Positions 34,694-44,016 of a DNA stretch of 50,312 nucleotides are shown here, in pieces. This DNA comes from Oceanococcus sp051252075 (lineage in GTDB: Bacteria > Pseudomonadota > Gammaproteobacteria > Nevskiales > Oceanococcaceae). Below the pieces are notes generated by a model, which saw only the letters and a list, made by a program, of their open reading frames with translations, was not told the DNA's origin and did no database searches. The position numbers were made by a program, and so were the translations under genes. How positions within the stretch are numbered: the stretch's first letter is position 1; every line of letters starts with the position of its first letter. Where the stretch lies: NCBI GenBank assembly GCA_051252075.1, contig JBPOFU010000014.1, positions 1 to 50,312 of the forward strand. Reading direction: 5' to 3'.

Positions 34694-35629
34694 CTATTCG
34701 ATCGCCCATAGCCCATCGCCGGTGTAACGCTCAGTGACCAGTATGGTTTCTTGATCAAACAGAGGTGGTCCTGCAACTGTAACGCTGGAGGGTTGAGCGA
34801 AGGTGTTGGCGCTAGTTTCCTGAAGTAGATTGCCATTCAGGTCTATCTGCAGCAGGGCGCCGTTCTGCCAGTCGGTGACGAGCAGCGTGTCGCCCACAAC
34901 AGATAGATCGTCCATGATGCCTCTTGGGAAAACGTTTTCCGGCGTTCCCGGGCTGCCATCTGGATTGATAGGCACACGTCGGACTTGGCCGCCAAAACCC
35001 GGCTGATAGTAGGTGACATAGAGTGTCATGCCATCCACTGCCAGACCGTTGGGAAAATCCAGTGGCGTCGTCAACCACGTACTTTGCGACAGGATGCCTT
35101 GAGGGTCGGCAGGATCGATACTGAGGTGAACGATCTTAGGGTCGACCGCTATGGGCCCATCCGTTACATAGAGCCCACCGTTCGCCGCCACCATGCCGTT
35201 TGGCAAGGTCATGCCGCTCAAGCTGAAACTCAGCTCGGGTACCGCAGACGGGTCCTCAAGCGATAGGGTGTACAAGCCGGAGAAATCGGTGGGACCACCG
35301 CTGCCTGCGCATAAGGCATAAAGCGTTTGACGATCTTCGGTCAAACCGCTGCAACCACTGCCGTCTGGCAGCAAAGTCTCAGCACTATAGTCTTGACCAT
35401 CGCGATGGACTTCGTAGAGATTGGATTGGCCGCTAAGGAATAGCCGCCCATTGCTAGTGAACAGACTGTTTTCTAATTGCGGCAGGCTCAGTAGCTTTTT
35501 CGGTGTGCTGCAGTTCAAGCATAGATCTCGTGCAGCCGGGTTTCCGGCTTCATGTGGATTGCCACTGCTTCCACAGGCGAGCAAAGATAAGGACAAGCTT
35601 GCGGTGATGGCGTGTAGGATGGTCTTCAT
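34694..35629 (-). CDS. SMP-30/NHL-like beta-propeller lipoprotein
   Basis: 311 residues, lipobox LLAC (Cys19). The mature part repeats blades of the type LFLSGQSNLYEVHRDGQ, NGLAVDGMTLYVTYYQPGFGGQVRRVPINPDGS and DLSVVGDTLLVTDWQNGALLQIDLNG, matching SMP-30/gluconolactonase or NHL propellers. Metal-site residues of SMP-30 are not clearly conserved, so enzymatic activity is doubtful. Overlaps the preceding hydrolase gene by 4 bases (ATGA), giving a coupled lipoprotein pair. Confidence 0.8.
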   Translation of the reverse strand: MKTILHAITASLSLSLLACGSSGNPHEAGNPAARDLCLNCSTPKKLLSLPQLENSLFTSNGRLFLSGQSNLYEVHRDGQDYSAETLLPDGSGCSGLTEDRQTLYALCAGSGGPTDFSGLYTLSLEDPSAVPELSFSLSGMTLPNGMVAANGGLYVTDGPIAVDPKIVHLSIDPADPQGILSQSTWLTTPLDFPNGLAVDGMTLYVTYYQPGFGGQVRRVPINPDGSPGTPENVFPRGIMDDLSVVGDTLLVTDWQNGALLQIDLNGNLLQETSANTFAQPSSVTVAGPPLFDQETILVTERYTGDGLWAIE

Positions 35630-37272
35630 GGTGTATTAATCACCGGTAGATCAATCTTGCCACTAATCGTGTACGGATTGGCCAACCAAGCCGTATGGCT
35701 TGCATTGTTAAATGCGTCGTAATCGCCATACAGCAGCACCCCAATTTGGTCACCTGCACGCAACACCTCACCGACGCCGATCAGCGGTTTGTTGATGTGT
35801 TCTCCATTGCGCAACGGTGTGACTTGATCGTCGATGAGGTGCACCTCGCCATCGGTGCTTGATAGCACCCCTATGCCTATGAACGCGACAACCTCGGTCG
35901 TGGGAACGGTGGCCGTCACGTTGACATTGGCGACCGGAAGACCCGCCAACAGCAGACCATCGCCACTGATAGGTGCTGTGAGTGGTAAAAACGTAGGGGC
36001 GATGCCGCCGTAGTTGTTCTGGGCAGAGTTAATTGTGGTTTCTGGCAGGCTAACGCGATAGCTATCATTAGCCACTGGTACGCTATCGAGTTCAACACCA
36101 TTGTCGTCGTCCAGCCCAATGCAGACTGTTGGAATGTGTGCTGCTGCGCCAGATTCGCCTTTAAGTTTTTCTGCGAACCAAGCGTGCTTCGCACTCAAGG
36201 TGTTCAGTTCACCGCAGCGCATGGCACCCAGCGGTTCTTGTACATCCAGCGGTGGCCCAATGTAGTGGCCGTGTTGATGTGTAATCAGCCGCACGTCACC
36301 GCCCAATGAGGACAAAAAGCGGAAATTCTCTATGGCGTCGTTGATCGGAAACAGCAAGTCACGTTGGCCTTGAGTCAGCAAAGTATCAATAGGACGCATG
36401 CGAAAAACATCGGCGGGATCATCATGCCGTGCTTCGAATGCGGCCATGCCGTGTGCGCCTAAAAAGCTCAAAATGTCCGCGTCCATATCTTCGGAGAACC
36501 GCACTGTAGGATCTATCCCAGCTTGCTGGCAGGCTTGATTGAGTTCATCGGAGAATGTGCGATCACCGGCCGCGATGGCGGAAAAACAAAGCCCAAAATC
36601 CCACAGCTTTTTGATGACGCCATTGGGGGCCAGTGAATCCGGTAAGTGATACCAAGTCACGCTGGGCGTGATGGCGTCGAGCCGATCATCCAATGCTGCG
36701 AGCAGCAGTTGGTAGCCGCCGCCATAGCTGCCACCTATGGCGCCGACCAAGGGGTTTCCGTCAGTGGATCGGGACAAGTTGAGGTTGGCCTCAGCCCAAT
36801 CGAGGATGGCGATTGCATCGCGTGTTTCGTACTCAGGGTCCATGACCCGAATGGCACCGGCGGAATCATGAAAGCCCCGTTCATCAAAGCTGATGACCGC
36901 GTAGCCCTCTTGCCAGAATTTTTGCACTTCGCCATCGATGGCCACGGAATAGAAATTCGAACTGTCGAAAGCGGCTTGAGTGTCAGCTTCTGTGACACGG
37001 TCGCCGCCCCAGCCGTGGCTGTGCAGGATCAGCGGGTAACTGCTGCCAGCGGCGTGCTCGGGAATAAATACGGTTGCGGCAATCGCCGTGGTGGGGGCAC
37101 CGCTTGCATTGTCGGCGACGGGGGAGTCAATAACGACATCCTCAGCGCTGGCCGCAATTAGGGACGAACTGGTCTCGGGCCCGTTTGCGCTGCCGCATGC
37201 CGCCAAGGCTGCAGTGACCAGTATTGCGGTAGTGGGGTAGAGCAAACTCACTTTCAGTTTGAGATTTGTCAT
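35626..37272 (-). CDS. CocE/NonD-type alpha/beta hydrolase lipoprotein
   Basis: 548 residues, lipobox AAC (Cys26). Alpha/beta hydrolase core: LHSHGWGGDR (oxyanion region), FDERGFHDSAG, and the nucleophile elbow GGSYGGG with Ser182. A second domain from about residue 400 looks like the C-terminal jelly-roll of X-Pro dipeptidyl-peptidase/CocE proteins. Expected in the periplasm or outer membrane, cleaving an ester or amide bond; substrate unknown. Coupled by a 4-base overlap to the beta-propeller lipoprotein and 54 bases downstream of a DsbA-like gene on the same strand. Confidence 0.85.
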   Translation of the reverse strand: MTNLKLKVSLLYPTTAILVTAALAACGSANGPETSSSLIAASAEDVVIDSPVADNASGAPTTAIAATVFIPEHAAGSSYPLILHSHGWGGDRVTEADTQAAFDSSNFYSVAIDGEVQKFWQEGYAVISFDERGFHDSAGAIRVMDPEYETRDAIAILDWAEANLNLSRSTDGNPLVGAIGGSYGGGYQLLLAALDDRLDAITPSVTWYHLPDSLAPNGVIKKLWDFGLCFSAIAAGDRTFSDELNQACQQAGIDPTVRFSEDMDADILSFLGAHGMAAFEARHDDPADVFRMRPIDTLLTQGQRDLLFPINDAIENFRFLSSLGGDVRLITHQHGHYIGPPLDVQEPLGAMRCGELNTLSAKHAWFAEKLKGESGAAAHIPTVCIGLDDDNGVELDSVPVANDSYRVSLPETTINSAQNNYGGIAPTFLPLTAPISGDGLLLAGLPVANVNVTATVPTTEVVAFIGIGVLSSTDGEVHLIDDQVTPLRNGEHINKPLIGVGEVLRAGDQIGVLLYGDYDAFNNASHTAWLANPYTISGKIDLPVINTP

Positions 37273-37326
37273 GTGTGTTGAGGGTGTTCCGGTAGCAAAT
37301 AGAATGCGTTCTTCATGATTGGCCGT

Positions 37327-37980
37327 TCACTGATTTTCTTCGGTCAACTGCTGCAAGATTTGACTGTAATTTTCGACCCCTTGTGCACCGGTTACAAGGT
37401 GGCGACGATTAAAGATCATCGCAGGTACGCCTTGAATGCCAGCTTCTATCCACGTGTTTTCGGCGCTACGCACGTCTGTGGCGAAGCGTTGATCTGCGAG
37501 CACTGCCAAAGCTTCGCTATGTTCCAGCCCAACTTCGGCGGCTATGTCTGCAGTGACTTGATCGTCAGATAGGTTTCGGCGATCGGTGAAGTGAGCCACA
37601 AATAGCGCTAGTTTCAAATCGTGCGTGCGCCCTTGTTGATTGGCCCAATGCAGGAGTTGGTGCAGATTGAAGGTGTTGTGCATGCGCATGTCTTCGGCAA
37701 AGTTGAACTCGATGCCAAGCTCCGCGCCCAGCCTTGTCATCGTGACTCGGCTCTCTTCTGATTGCGCCTTCGTCGTGCCGTATTTCTCAGCCACGTGCTC
37801 TCTCAGGTTTTGACCCTCTGCGGGCATGTTGGGGTTCAGTTCAAACGGATGCCAGTGTATGTCGTGAGAGGTGTTAGATGATTCCAACGCCTTCGCCAGT
37901 TGCCGATACCCGATGATGCACCATGGGCAGACCACATCAGACACGATGTCTATCCGCAGTGTGTTGGGAAGGGTGCTCAT
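37327..37980 (-). CDS. DsbA/FrnE-family thiol oxidoreductase
   Basis: 217 residues without a signal peptide, so cytosolic. Thioredoxin-fold with an inserted helical domain and the active site CPWC at Cys18-Cys21 (SDVVCPWCIIG), and GVPAMIFNRRHLVTGAQ with the cis-Pro loop near residue 190. FrnE-type proteins handle disulfides and are often induced by oxidative stress. The gene sits 145 bases after ccoS on the same strand, so it may or may not belong to the respiratory operon. Confidence 0.9.
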   Translation of the reverse strand: MSTLPNTLRIDIVSDVVCPWCIIGYRQLAKALESSNTSHDIHWHPFELNPNMPAEGQNLREHVAEKYGTTKAQSEESRVTMTRLGAELGIEFNFAEDMRMHNTFNLHQLLHWANQQGRTHDLKLALFVAHFTDRRNLSDDQVTADIAAEVGLEHSEALAVLADQRFATDVRSAENTWIEAGIQGVPAMIFNRRHLVTGAQGVENYSQILQQLTEENQ

Positions 37981-38124
37981 CGCTATCTCCTTAATTTAAA
38001 TAGAGGACCAATTTACGTTTTCGGCGTTGTGTTCTATGCGCCCAGCTGTGCAGCGAACCATACATCAGGTTCCTAGCTACAAAGTTATTGCCGGCACAGG
38101 GTTTTAGAGCGACAGAGTTGAAAA

Positions 38125-38319
38125 TCAGCTCGCTTTGGTTGCGAGTCCAGCTTTTTTTGCCTGTTTGTCGGAGTCGAAATCCGGCTGGTCGTTTACCGGC
38201 AAGTGAGCCGGACTTTCCATGTCTTCAAATTGATCATTATTGACTGCCCAAAAGAAGGCAATCGCCCCGCCGATGACCAGTAACACGGACAAGGGGATCA
38301 TGATCAGCAATATGTTCAT
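38125..38319 (-). CDS. ccoS: cbb3 oxidase assembly protein CcoS
   Basis: 64 residues: one N-terminal membrane helix (~3-25) and the family signature FFWAVNNDQFEDMESPAHLP. CcoS is needed for cofactor insertion (haem and copper) in the cbb3 oxidase. It overlaps ccoI by 4 bases and is the last gene of the norZ-cco operon. Confidence 0.93.
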   Translation of the reverse strand: MNILLIMIPLSVLLVIGGAIAFFWAVNNDQFEDMESPAHLPVNDQPDFDSDKQAKKAGLATKAS

Positions 38320-40580
38320 GTGGTAGTAAGCTCTACAGCATGATTTTCCATGCGTTGCGGTGAAAGATTCCGCCCAATTTGTAAGGCATTCAGCACCACC
38401 ATGATGGAGCTTGCGGACATGCCTAGTGCGGCTAGCCAGGGCGGAACGTATCCGGCGGCGGCCAGAGGAATGGCAATGAGATTGTAGACCAGTGCCCAGC
38501 GTTGATTGCGCTGAATAACTTTGAGCGATTCCTTGGCAAGATGCCGAGTGAGAATGATTTTTTGTAGATCGCCGCCCACCAACACAAAGTCGCTACTGGC
38601 ACGGGCAAGGTCGGTGCCTTGGCCCATAGCGAAAGACACATCGGCTCCCGCGAGTATCGGGCCATCGTTTATACCGTCACCGACCGCAGCAACGCATGCG
38701 CCCTGCGAGCGAAGTTGCTTGAGATAATCAAGTTTCTCACTGGGCAATTGGCCAGCGTAGCGGTGTTCGATGTGAAGTTGGTCGGCCACGGCATCCACTT
38801 TCGATGAGCTATCGCCGCTGGCCAAGCTGATTTTAAACCCGGCATTGCGCAGGTCTTGAAGTGCGGATTCGGCGTTGTCGCGTATGCATTCACTGAGTTC
38901 AAATCGCGCCAGTGGGCCCGTGACATCGGCGAGGATCAGGTCGTCTGCTTGAATCTTTGGCCATTCGTGCAGATTTTCAGACAAGGCGAAGCGGGCTCGG
39001 CCCAAGCGGTAGAGATCCCCATGGATTTGCCCTTGCACACCCAGGCCCACAAACGTTTCAACATCACTGGCCAGCGTTAAATTTTGACCTTGCTTTGTAG
39101 CCGCAGCGATGACTTGTGAAACAGGGTGTTGATTCTCGCGGCCCAAGGCCGCTGCAATGTCGACGAATCGATTGGTTTCCTTAGGCCCTTTGTCGGTGCC
39201 GAGCACGTCTACGCTATGCAACTTCAATCCGTTGGTCAGCGTGCCGGTTTTATCGAAAACAATATGGTTTGCTGTAGCGATAGTTTCTATGGCGTCAGGT
39301 TTGGAAACCAGAACACCTTCGCGCGCCAATACGGCCAGGACGCGTGTCATCGCCGCCGGAACCGCAAGCGCGAAGGCACAAGGGCAGGACACAACCAACA
39401 CGGCAATCACGGCAGTAAAGATTCGACTGTCATCTACAAGCGCCCAAAATACGCCGGTCGCTGCCGCCAAAGTCAGTACAAGCAGTACGAATTGGCTGAC
39501 GATTTTCTCTCCGACTTTAGCTAAGCGAGGTCGCTCTGCTTGGGCGCGTTCCACAAGGCTGATAATGCTCGCCATGGTGGTGTCGGCGCCACAGCGTTCG
39601 ATGGTGATTTCTGCTGGCCCTTGCTGCAGCATGCTTCCAGCCAACAATAGGTCGTCTTGCGACTTGCGGATTGATTGTGATTCGCCACTGAGCATGGCTT
39701 CATCGACTAGGCATTGTGAGTTCAGTAACTTGCCATCTGCAGCTATGACTTCGCCACTATCAATGACTATGCGGTCGCCGGGCTTCAGCTCTAATGCCGG
39801 TACGGTTTTCAAGCCTCCATCGGGCTGTCGTTGCACCGCAGTATCCGGTAACAGAGAGGCTAGGGCGTCGGTTAAATCCATCGCTTTGTGACGCCCCCGC
39901 ATTTCCAGATAACGGCCGGTCAGCAGAAAAAAAACAAACATGCTCACGGAATCAAAATAGACCTCGTGGCCGCCATTCAAAGCGACATACAAACTGGCGC
40001 CATATACCAAGGCAATGGCCAGTGCGATGGGCACATCCATGCCCAGTTTGCCGGCGCTTAAGCTGCGCAGTGCCCCTTGATAGAACGGCCGAGCGGAATA
40101 CATGACCACCGGCGTTGCGACTAGAAAACCTAGCCATCGAAACAGATCGCGGGTGGTTTCGTCCATGGGATCAATGGCACCTAAATACAGCACCGTGGCG
40201 AACATCATCGCTTGCATGGCGCCAAACCCTGCCACCAATAAGCGTTTTAAAGCATCTTTGGATTCCTCGCCACGGCGGTCGCTGAGTGCGCGGGCATCCA
40301 AAGGGCGGGCCTGAAAACCCGCCTGTCCCATGCATTGCAGGATGTCGCTTAACTGATGTTTATCGGTATCCCAGACGATGTGAGCACGGTGAGATGCCGC
40401 GTTAATTCTCACCCGTTTCAGCGCGGGTAGCGCCAACAAGGCGCGTTCCAAGCTCAGCACGCAATTTGCACAGCGCAATCCATCTACAACTAACACCACT
40501 TCGCTGCTGCCATCTTGACGCGTTCTTACGACGTGTCGGCGCAAACTGGCCTGGTTCCAAACCGTGTGCGTAGCACTCAT
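38316..40580 (-). CDS. ccoI: Copper-translocating P-type ATPase CcoI/FixI
   Basis: 754 residues. N-terminal heavy-metal domain with CANC (Cys37, Cys40), membrane motif CPCAFALAVP, phosphorylation site DKTGT and GDGINDGPILAGADVSFAMG in the hinge. This CopA2/FixI-type pump exports Cu(I) to the periplasm for CuB of the cbb3 oxidase rather than for detoxification; the fusion to ccoS and position behind ccoP support that role. Starts ATG 40580, nine bases after the short CcoH-like gene. Confidence 0.93.
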   Translation of the reverse strand: MSATHTVWNQASLRRHVVRTRQDGSSEVVLVVDGLRCANCVLSLERALLALPALKRVRINAASHRAHIVWDTDKHQLSDILQCMGQAGFQARPLDARALSDRRGEESKDALKRLLVAGFGAMQAMMFATVLYLGAIDPMDETTRDLFRWLGFLVATPVVMYSARPFYQGALRSLSAGKLGMDVPIALAIALVYGASLYVALNGGHEVYFDSVSMFVFFLLTGRYLEMRGRHKAMDLTDALASLLPDTAVQRQPDGGLKTVPALELKPGDRIVIDSGEVIAADGKLLNSQCLVDEAMLSGESQSIRKSQDDLLLAGSMLQQGPAEITIERCGADTTMASIISLVERAQAERPRLAKVGEKIVSQFVLLVLTLAAATGVFWALVDDSRIFTAVIAVLVVSCPCAFALAVPAAMTRVLAVLAREGVLVSKPDAIETIATANHIVFDKTGTLTNGLKLHSVDVLGTDKGPKETNRFVDIAAALGRENQHPVSQVIAAATKQGQNLTLASDVETFVGLGVQGQIHGDLYRLGRARFALSENLHEWPKIQADDLILADVTGPLARFELSECIRDNAESALQDLRNAGFKISLASGDSSSKVDAVADQLHIEHRYAGQLPSEKLDYLKQLRSQGACVAAVGDGINDGPILAGADVSFAMGQGTDLARASSDFVLVGGDLQKIILTRHLAKESLKVIQRNQRWALVYNLIAIPLAAAGYVPPWLAALGMSASSIMVVLNALQIGRNLSPQRMENHAVELTTT

Positions 40581-40589
40581 GTCGTGAGT

Positions 40590-40787
40590 TCACTCATTGT
40601 CAGTTTGCGGGATTTGAAATTTGGCTGTGGGACCAATTTCTTGCAATCCGGCATCCGCATGTTGCAGTCCAGTCATAATATTAAACACGCAGCCTGCGAG
40701 TACCGCGAGCAGGCAGAAACCGCTGAACCAGATGAGGGGTAGGCGGTACCAAATGGCAGCAGCGTTTTGTTCAGTGGTGTGAGACAT
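40590..40787 (-). CDS. Short CcoH/FixH-like membrane protein
   Basis: 65 residues from the second possible ATG (40787), overlapping the end of ccoP by 17 bases. Motif WYRLPLIWFSGFCLLAVLAGCVFNIMTGLQHAD resembles the WYR..W.. membrane anchor and the HAD segment at the start of CcoH/FixH, but the ~100-residue periplasmic domain of CcoH is absent. It stands at the place of ccoG/ccoH, both of which are otherwise missing from the operon. Could be a reduced CcoH or an unrelated small oxidase subunit. Confidence 0.6.
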   Translation of the reverse strand: MSHTTEQNAAAIWYRLPLIWFSGFCLLAVLAGCVFNIMTGLQHADAGLQEIGPTAKFQIPQTDNE

Positions 40788-41691
40788 TTTCGGAATCCGT
40801 GGTGTCGGACAGAGCCTCAATCCAGACCAGCAATAGGCGAATGTCGGTTTCGCTCAAGCGGTCTTTCCACCCGGGCATAACGCCGTGTCTACCATCGCGC
40901 ACCGTCTTGATGATGCCTGCCATCTCACCGCTGTATAGCCAAGCGCCGTCGGCAAGATTGGGGGCGCCCATGGTTTGATTGCCGTGCCCATTTTGGCCGT
41001 GACAAACCGCGCAACTCATCTCAAAGCGTTGTTTACCCGGCGCTAGCGCCCAAGTGTGCTCAGCTGCGCGGCCGTTCAGGGTGTAAACATATTCAGCGAC
41101 CTCATGCAGTTGAATGTCGGTGAGCTGCCCGAACGCCGGCATTGTCCCTTGACGACCATTTTCGATGCTCAATTTTATGTTGTCAGAAGCGCCGTGCAGC
41201 CAGCTGTCATCGGCTAAGTTGGGTGCGCCGATAAGTGAGTTGCCCTGTCCGTTGTTGCCATGGCAACCGGCGCAGTTTTCTGCGAACAATACGCCAGCGC
41301 TTTGCAGCACCTCGGGCCGTTTAGCGAGTTCATTCAATGGCAGTTCAAATAGATCTTGATTGAAGTTGAATTGACGCTTTGCATTGTCTGAGAGTTCGTC
41401 CTTGACCTGTTGACTAGCACTCCAGCCCAAGGACCCAGCGGTGTTGCCGAATCCGGGGTACTGATAAAGATAGGCAACCGCAAAGCAAAGGCTGCCTATG
41501 GATAACAAAACCCACCAAAGCGGTAGTTTGCGCACGCCTTCTCGGATAACGCCATGCGCCCACACGTGCCCGGTGGTGCCATCCTCTCGTGTCGGGATTT
41601 TTACGCGAGTTGCGACAATCAGTAGAAATGTCACCAAGGTCCAGTTCAGCACAACCAATCCAATGACCCACCAGTGCCAGAAATTGCTCAT
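40771..41691 (-). CDS. ccoP: cbb3 oxidase di-haem subunit CcoP
   Basis: 306 residues: two N-terminal membrane helices (~8-27 and ~58-76) and two c-type cytochrome domains with CAGCH (140-144) and CAVCH (227-231). CcoP passes electrons from the bc1 complex/cytochrome c to CcoO and CcoN. Its start overlaps ccoQ by 4 bases. Confidence 0.95.
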   Translation of the reverse strand: MSNFWHWWVIGLVVLNWTLVTFLLIVATRVKIPTREDGTTGHVWAHGVIREGVRKLPLWWVLLSIGSLCFAVAYLYQYPGFGNTAGSLGWSASQQVKDELSDNAKRQFNFNQDLFELPLNELAKRPEVLQSAGVLFAENCAGCHGNNGQGNSLIGAPNLADDSWLHGASDNIKLSIENGRQGTMPAFGQLTDIQLHEVAEYVYTLNGRAAEHTWALAPGKQRFEMSCAVCHGQNGHGNQTMGAPNLADGAWLYSGEMAGIIKTVRDGRHGVMPGWKDRLSETDIRLLLVWIEALSDTTDSENVSHH

Positions 41692-41867
41692 GATTTTTTC
41701 CTCACTGACGGATTTTCTGTGCTTGTTATATCATCCATTGGAATGCAGGCCATACGTTGAAATTGACGTTTATGACGTGGTCGCCAGGCCCATAACCAGA
41801 CCGCCAAAAACATCACAATCATCAATACGATAATGACTCCGATGAGGTGCCCCCAGAGATCACTCAT
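41688..41867 (-). CDS. ccoQ: cbb3 oxidase small subunit CcoQ
   Basis: 59 residues, below the usual size cut-off for gene callers: ATG 41867 follows AGGAG by 5 bases and overlaps the ccoO stop by 8 bases; TGA 41688-41690 overlaps the ccoP start. One membrane helix (LIGVIIVLMIVMFLAVWLWAW) then RPRHKRQF, the standard CcoQ layout. CcoQ stabilises the ccoP-containing complex. Confidence 0.93.
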   Translation of the reverse strand: MSDLWGHLIGVIIVLMIVMFLAVWLWAWRPRHKRQFQRMACIPMDDITSTENPSVRKKS

Positions 41868-42507
41868 GGTCGTCTCCTACGGAGTTTGTTGTGTTGAACG
41901 GATACGCGTGTCCCAAACTTTGCAGGTACGCGATTAAGGCATCCATTTCAGTCTTGTCCTGCAGCACACTCCAGGTACTTTCGATCTGAGCATCGGTATA
42001 GGGATCACCGAGTATGCGTAGGACCTTCATTCTGGCCCGGATGTCCAAAGCATCAATCGGCGTATCCTCCAGCCATTTGTAGGCTGGCATATTGGAGTCA
42101 GGAAGCATCGAACGTGGGTCGAGTAGATGTTGCCGGTGCCACTCATCTGAGTATTTCCCACCGATGCGTGAAAGGTCAGGCCCAGTACGTTTGCTGCCCC
42201 ATTGGAATGGTCGGTCATAAACCGATTCGCCGGCACGAGAAAATGGTCCGTAACGTTGCACTTCGGCGCGTAAGCGGCGAATTTGCTGAGAATGACAGCC
42301 GTAGCATCCTTCGCTGACATAAATGTCGCGACCGGCCAATTCCAATGGTGGATACGGTTCCACCCCCGGTGAAGGTTCAATGGTGTTGGCTTGATAAAAC
42401 AACGGAACAATTTCAGCTAAACCACCTATGGTTATCGCTGTGGCGAGTAAGACGCCGAACAAGCCTAGATTTTTCTCGATCGCTTCGATGTATTTGTAAG
42501 CTGACAT
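41860..42507 (-). CDS. ccoO: cbb3 oxidase mono-haem subunit CcoO
   Basis: 215 residues from ATG 42507, two bases after the ccoN stop; N-terminal helix (~14-34), c-haem site CYGCH (68-72) in VSEGCYGCHSQQ, then GPDLSRIGGKYSDEWHRQHLLDPR. A longer open frame extends back to 42963 but lies within ccoN and encodes Arg/His-rich nonsense, so it is not part of the gene. CcoO is the membrane-bound cytochrome c of the oxidase and receives electrons from CcoP. Confidence 0.95.
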   Translation of the reverse strand: MSAYKYIEAIEKNLGLFGVLLATAITIGGLAEIVPLFYQANTIEPSPGVEPYPPLELAGRDIYVSEGCYGCHSQQIRRLRAEVQRYGPFSRAGESVYDRPFQWGSKRTGPDLSRIGGKYSDEWHRQHLLDPRSMLPDSNMPAYKWLEDTPIDALDIRARMKVLRILGDPYTDAQIESTWSVLQDKTEMDALIAYLQSLGHAYPFNTTNSVGDDHE

Positions 42508-42509
42508 GT

Positions 42510-44000
42510 TTAGCGCCCTTCTACAGATAGCGGAGGTGGTGTTTGATCCGGCTCCGGCATGGGTACGGGGATGGGAATGGCATCGATTAAATGGGCGCGC
42601 ATCTGTGCCGCTGTATGCCAAAGATTCCAAGCCATGACCATCATGCCGCCCATCACTAAGGTGCCCCCGAAAAAGCGGATGACGTAGTAGGGATGCATTG
42701 CACGCAGGCTTTCCATGAAGCTGTAGACCAGTTGGCCATCCGCGTCGGTGGAAAACCACATTGTTCCGGCGGTAATGCCGGAAATCCACATGGCGACGAC
42801 ATACATCAGCAAGCCGATGGTATGCATCCAGAAATGCAGATTCATCGCTGCCACCGAATGCATGGGGCGGCCAAGAGCTCGCGGTGCCATGGCGTAAACC
42901 GAACCGATTGTAATCATCGCAACCCAACCGATAGCGCCGGAATGGACATGTGCTACGGTCCAATCGGTGTAGTGGCTGAGAGCATTGGCACTTTTGATCG
43001 CGAGCATGGAGCCTTCAAAGGTCGACGCGGCATAAAACACCAGCGAAACCACCATGAACTTAACCGCAGGGTCGGTCCTCAGCTTGTCCCATGAGCCATT
43101 GAAAGTCAGCAGCCCGTTGGCTGCCGAACCTAGACTCGGCACTAATAGGATGATGGAGAACACCATGCCCACGGACTGCACCCAGTCAGGCAGGGATGTG
43201 TACATCAGATGGTGTGAGCCGGCCCACATATAGACCGAGACCAAAGCCCAAAAATTGATGATCGAAAAGCGGTAACTCCACAACGGTTGTTGTGCTTGGC
43301 GTGGAACGAAGTAGTACATCATGCCGAGAAAACCAGCGGTCAGGAAAAATGCCACCGCGTTGTGCCCGTACCACCACTGCACCATGGCATCGACCGCGCC
43401 GGAATATACCGGATATGATTTGGTGAGTGATACTGGGATCACCAAGTTGTTAACGATGTGAAGTAGTCCCACGGCAATAATAAAGGCCGCGTAATACCAA
43501 TTCGCTACATAGATGTGCTGGATTCGGCGCCGCGCCAAAGTGCCGAAAAATACGATGCCAAATGAGACCCACACGACGGCGATGAGGATGTCGATAGGCC
43601 ACTCAGGTTCAGCATATTCTTTGCTTTGAGTGATGCCGAAGGGAATGGTAGCAAGCGCCAAAAACACCGCCGCCTGCCAACCCCAAAAGGTAAACGTAGC
43701 GAGCTTGCCAAACGCCAAGCGCACATGACAGGTGCGTTGAACCACGTAGTAGCAGGTTCCCATTAAGGCCGATCCACCAAACGCGAAAATAATGGCGAAG
43801 GTGTGATTGGGACGGATGCGACTGAACGTAAGCCAAGAGATATCGAGGTTCATTGCCGGCCAGGCCAATTGCGAAGCTGCAAGTACGCCCAGCGCTGTTC
43901 CGCCCACGCCCCAAACGGCGGCAGCCAATAAAAATAGCCTGACAACGTGGTCGTTGTACGTTTCCGGTAGATACTCGATTTTTGGCGGACTGGTTTCCAT
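42510..44000 (-). CDS. ccoN: cbb3 oxidase catalytic subunit CcoN
   Basis: 496 residues with about 12-14 membrane helices and the haem-copper oxidase core: NHTFAIIFAFGGSALMGTCYY, WWYGHNAVAFFLTAGFLG with CuB His, LMYTSLPDWVQSVG and HVHSGAIGWVAMITIGSVY with haem ligands. High-affinity oxygen reductase and proton pump of microaerobic respiration. The start lies 16 bases after the stop of the NO reductase C-part (AAGG upstream of ATG), so ccoN is co-transcribed with norZ. Confidence 0.96.
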   Translation of the reverse strand: METSPPKIEYLPETYNDHVVRLFLLAAAVWGVGGTALGVLAASQLAWPAMNLDISWLTFSRIRPNHTFAIIFAFGGSALMGTCYYVVQRTCHVRLAFGKLATFTFWGWQAAVFLALATIPFGITQSKEYAEPEWPIDILIAVVWVSFGIVFFGTLARRRIQHIYVANWYYAAFIIAVGLLHIVNNLVIPVSLTKSYPVYSGAVDAMVQWWYGHNAVAFFLTAGFLGMMYYFVPRQAQQPLWSYRFSIINFWALVSVYMWAGSHHLMYTSLPDWVQSVGMVFSIILLVPSLGSAANGLLTFNGSWDKLRTDPAVKFMVVSLVFYAASTFEGSMLAIKSANALSHYTDWTVAHVHSGAIGWVAMITIGSVYAMAPRALGRPMHSVAAMNLHFWMHTIGLLMYVVAMWISGITAGTMWFSTDADGQLVYSFMESLRAMHPYYVIRFFGGTLVMGGMMVMAWNLWHTAAQMRAHLIDAIPIPVPMPEPDQTPPPLSVEGR

Positions 44001-44016
44001 GTTTTTACCTTGCTAA

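Noticed and set aside
42508..42963. N-terminal extension of ccoO into ccoN
   Set aside because: Encoded in another frame of ccoN; His/Arg-rich and without CcoO homology. The ATG at 42507 gives the normal CcoO N-terminus.
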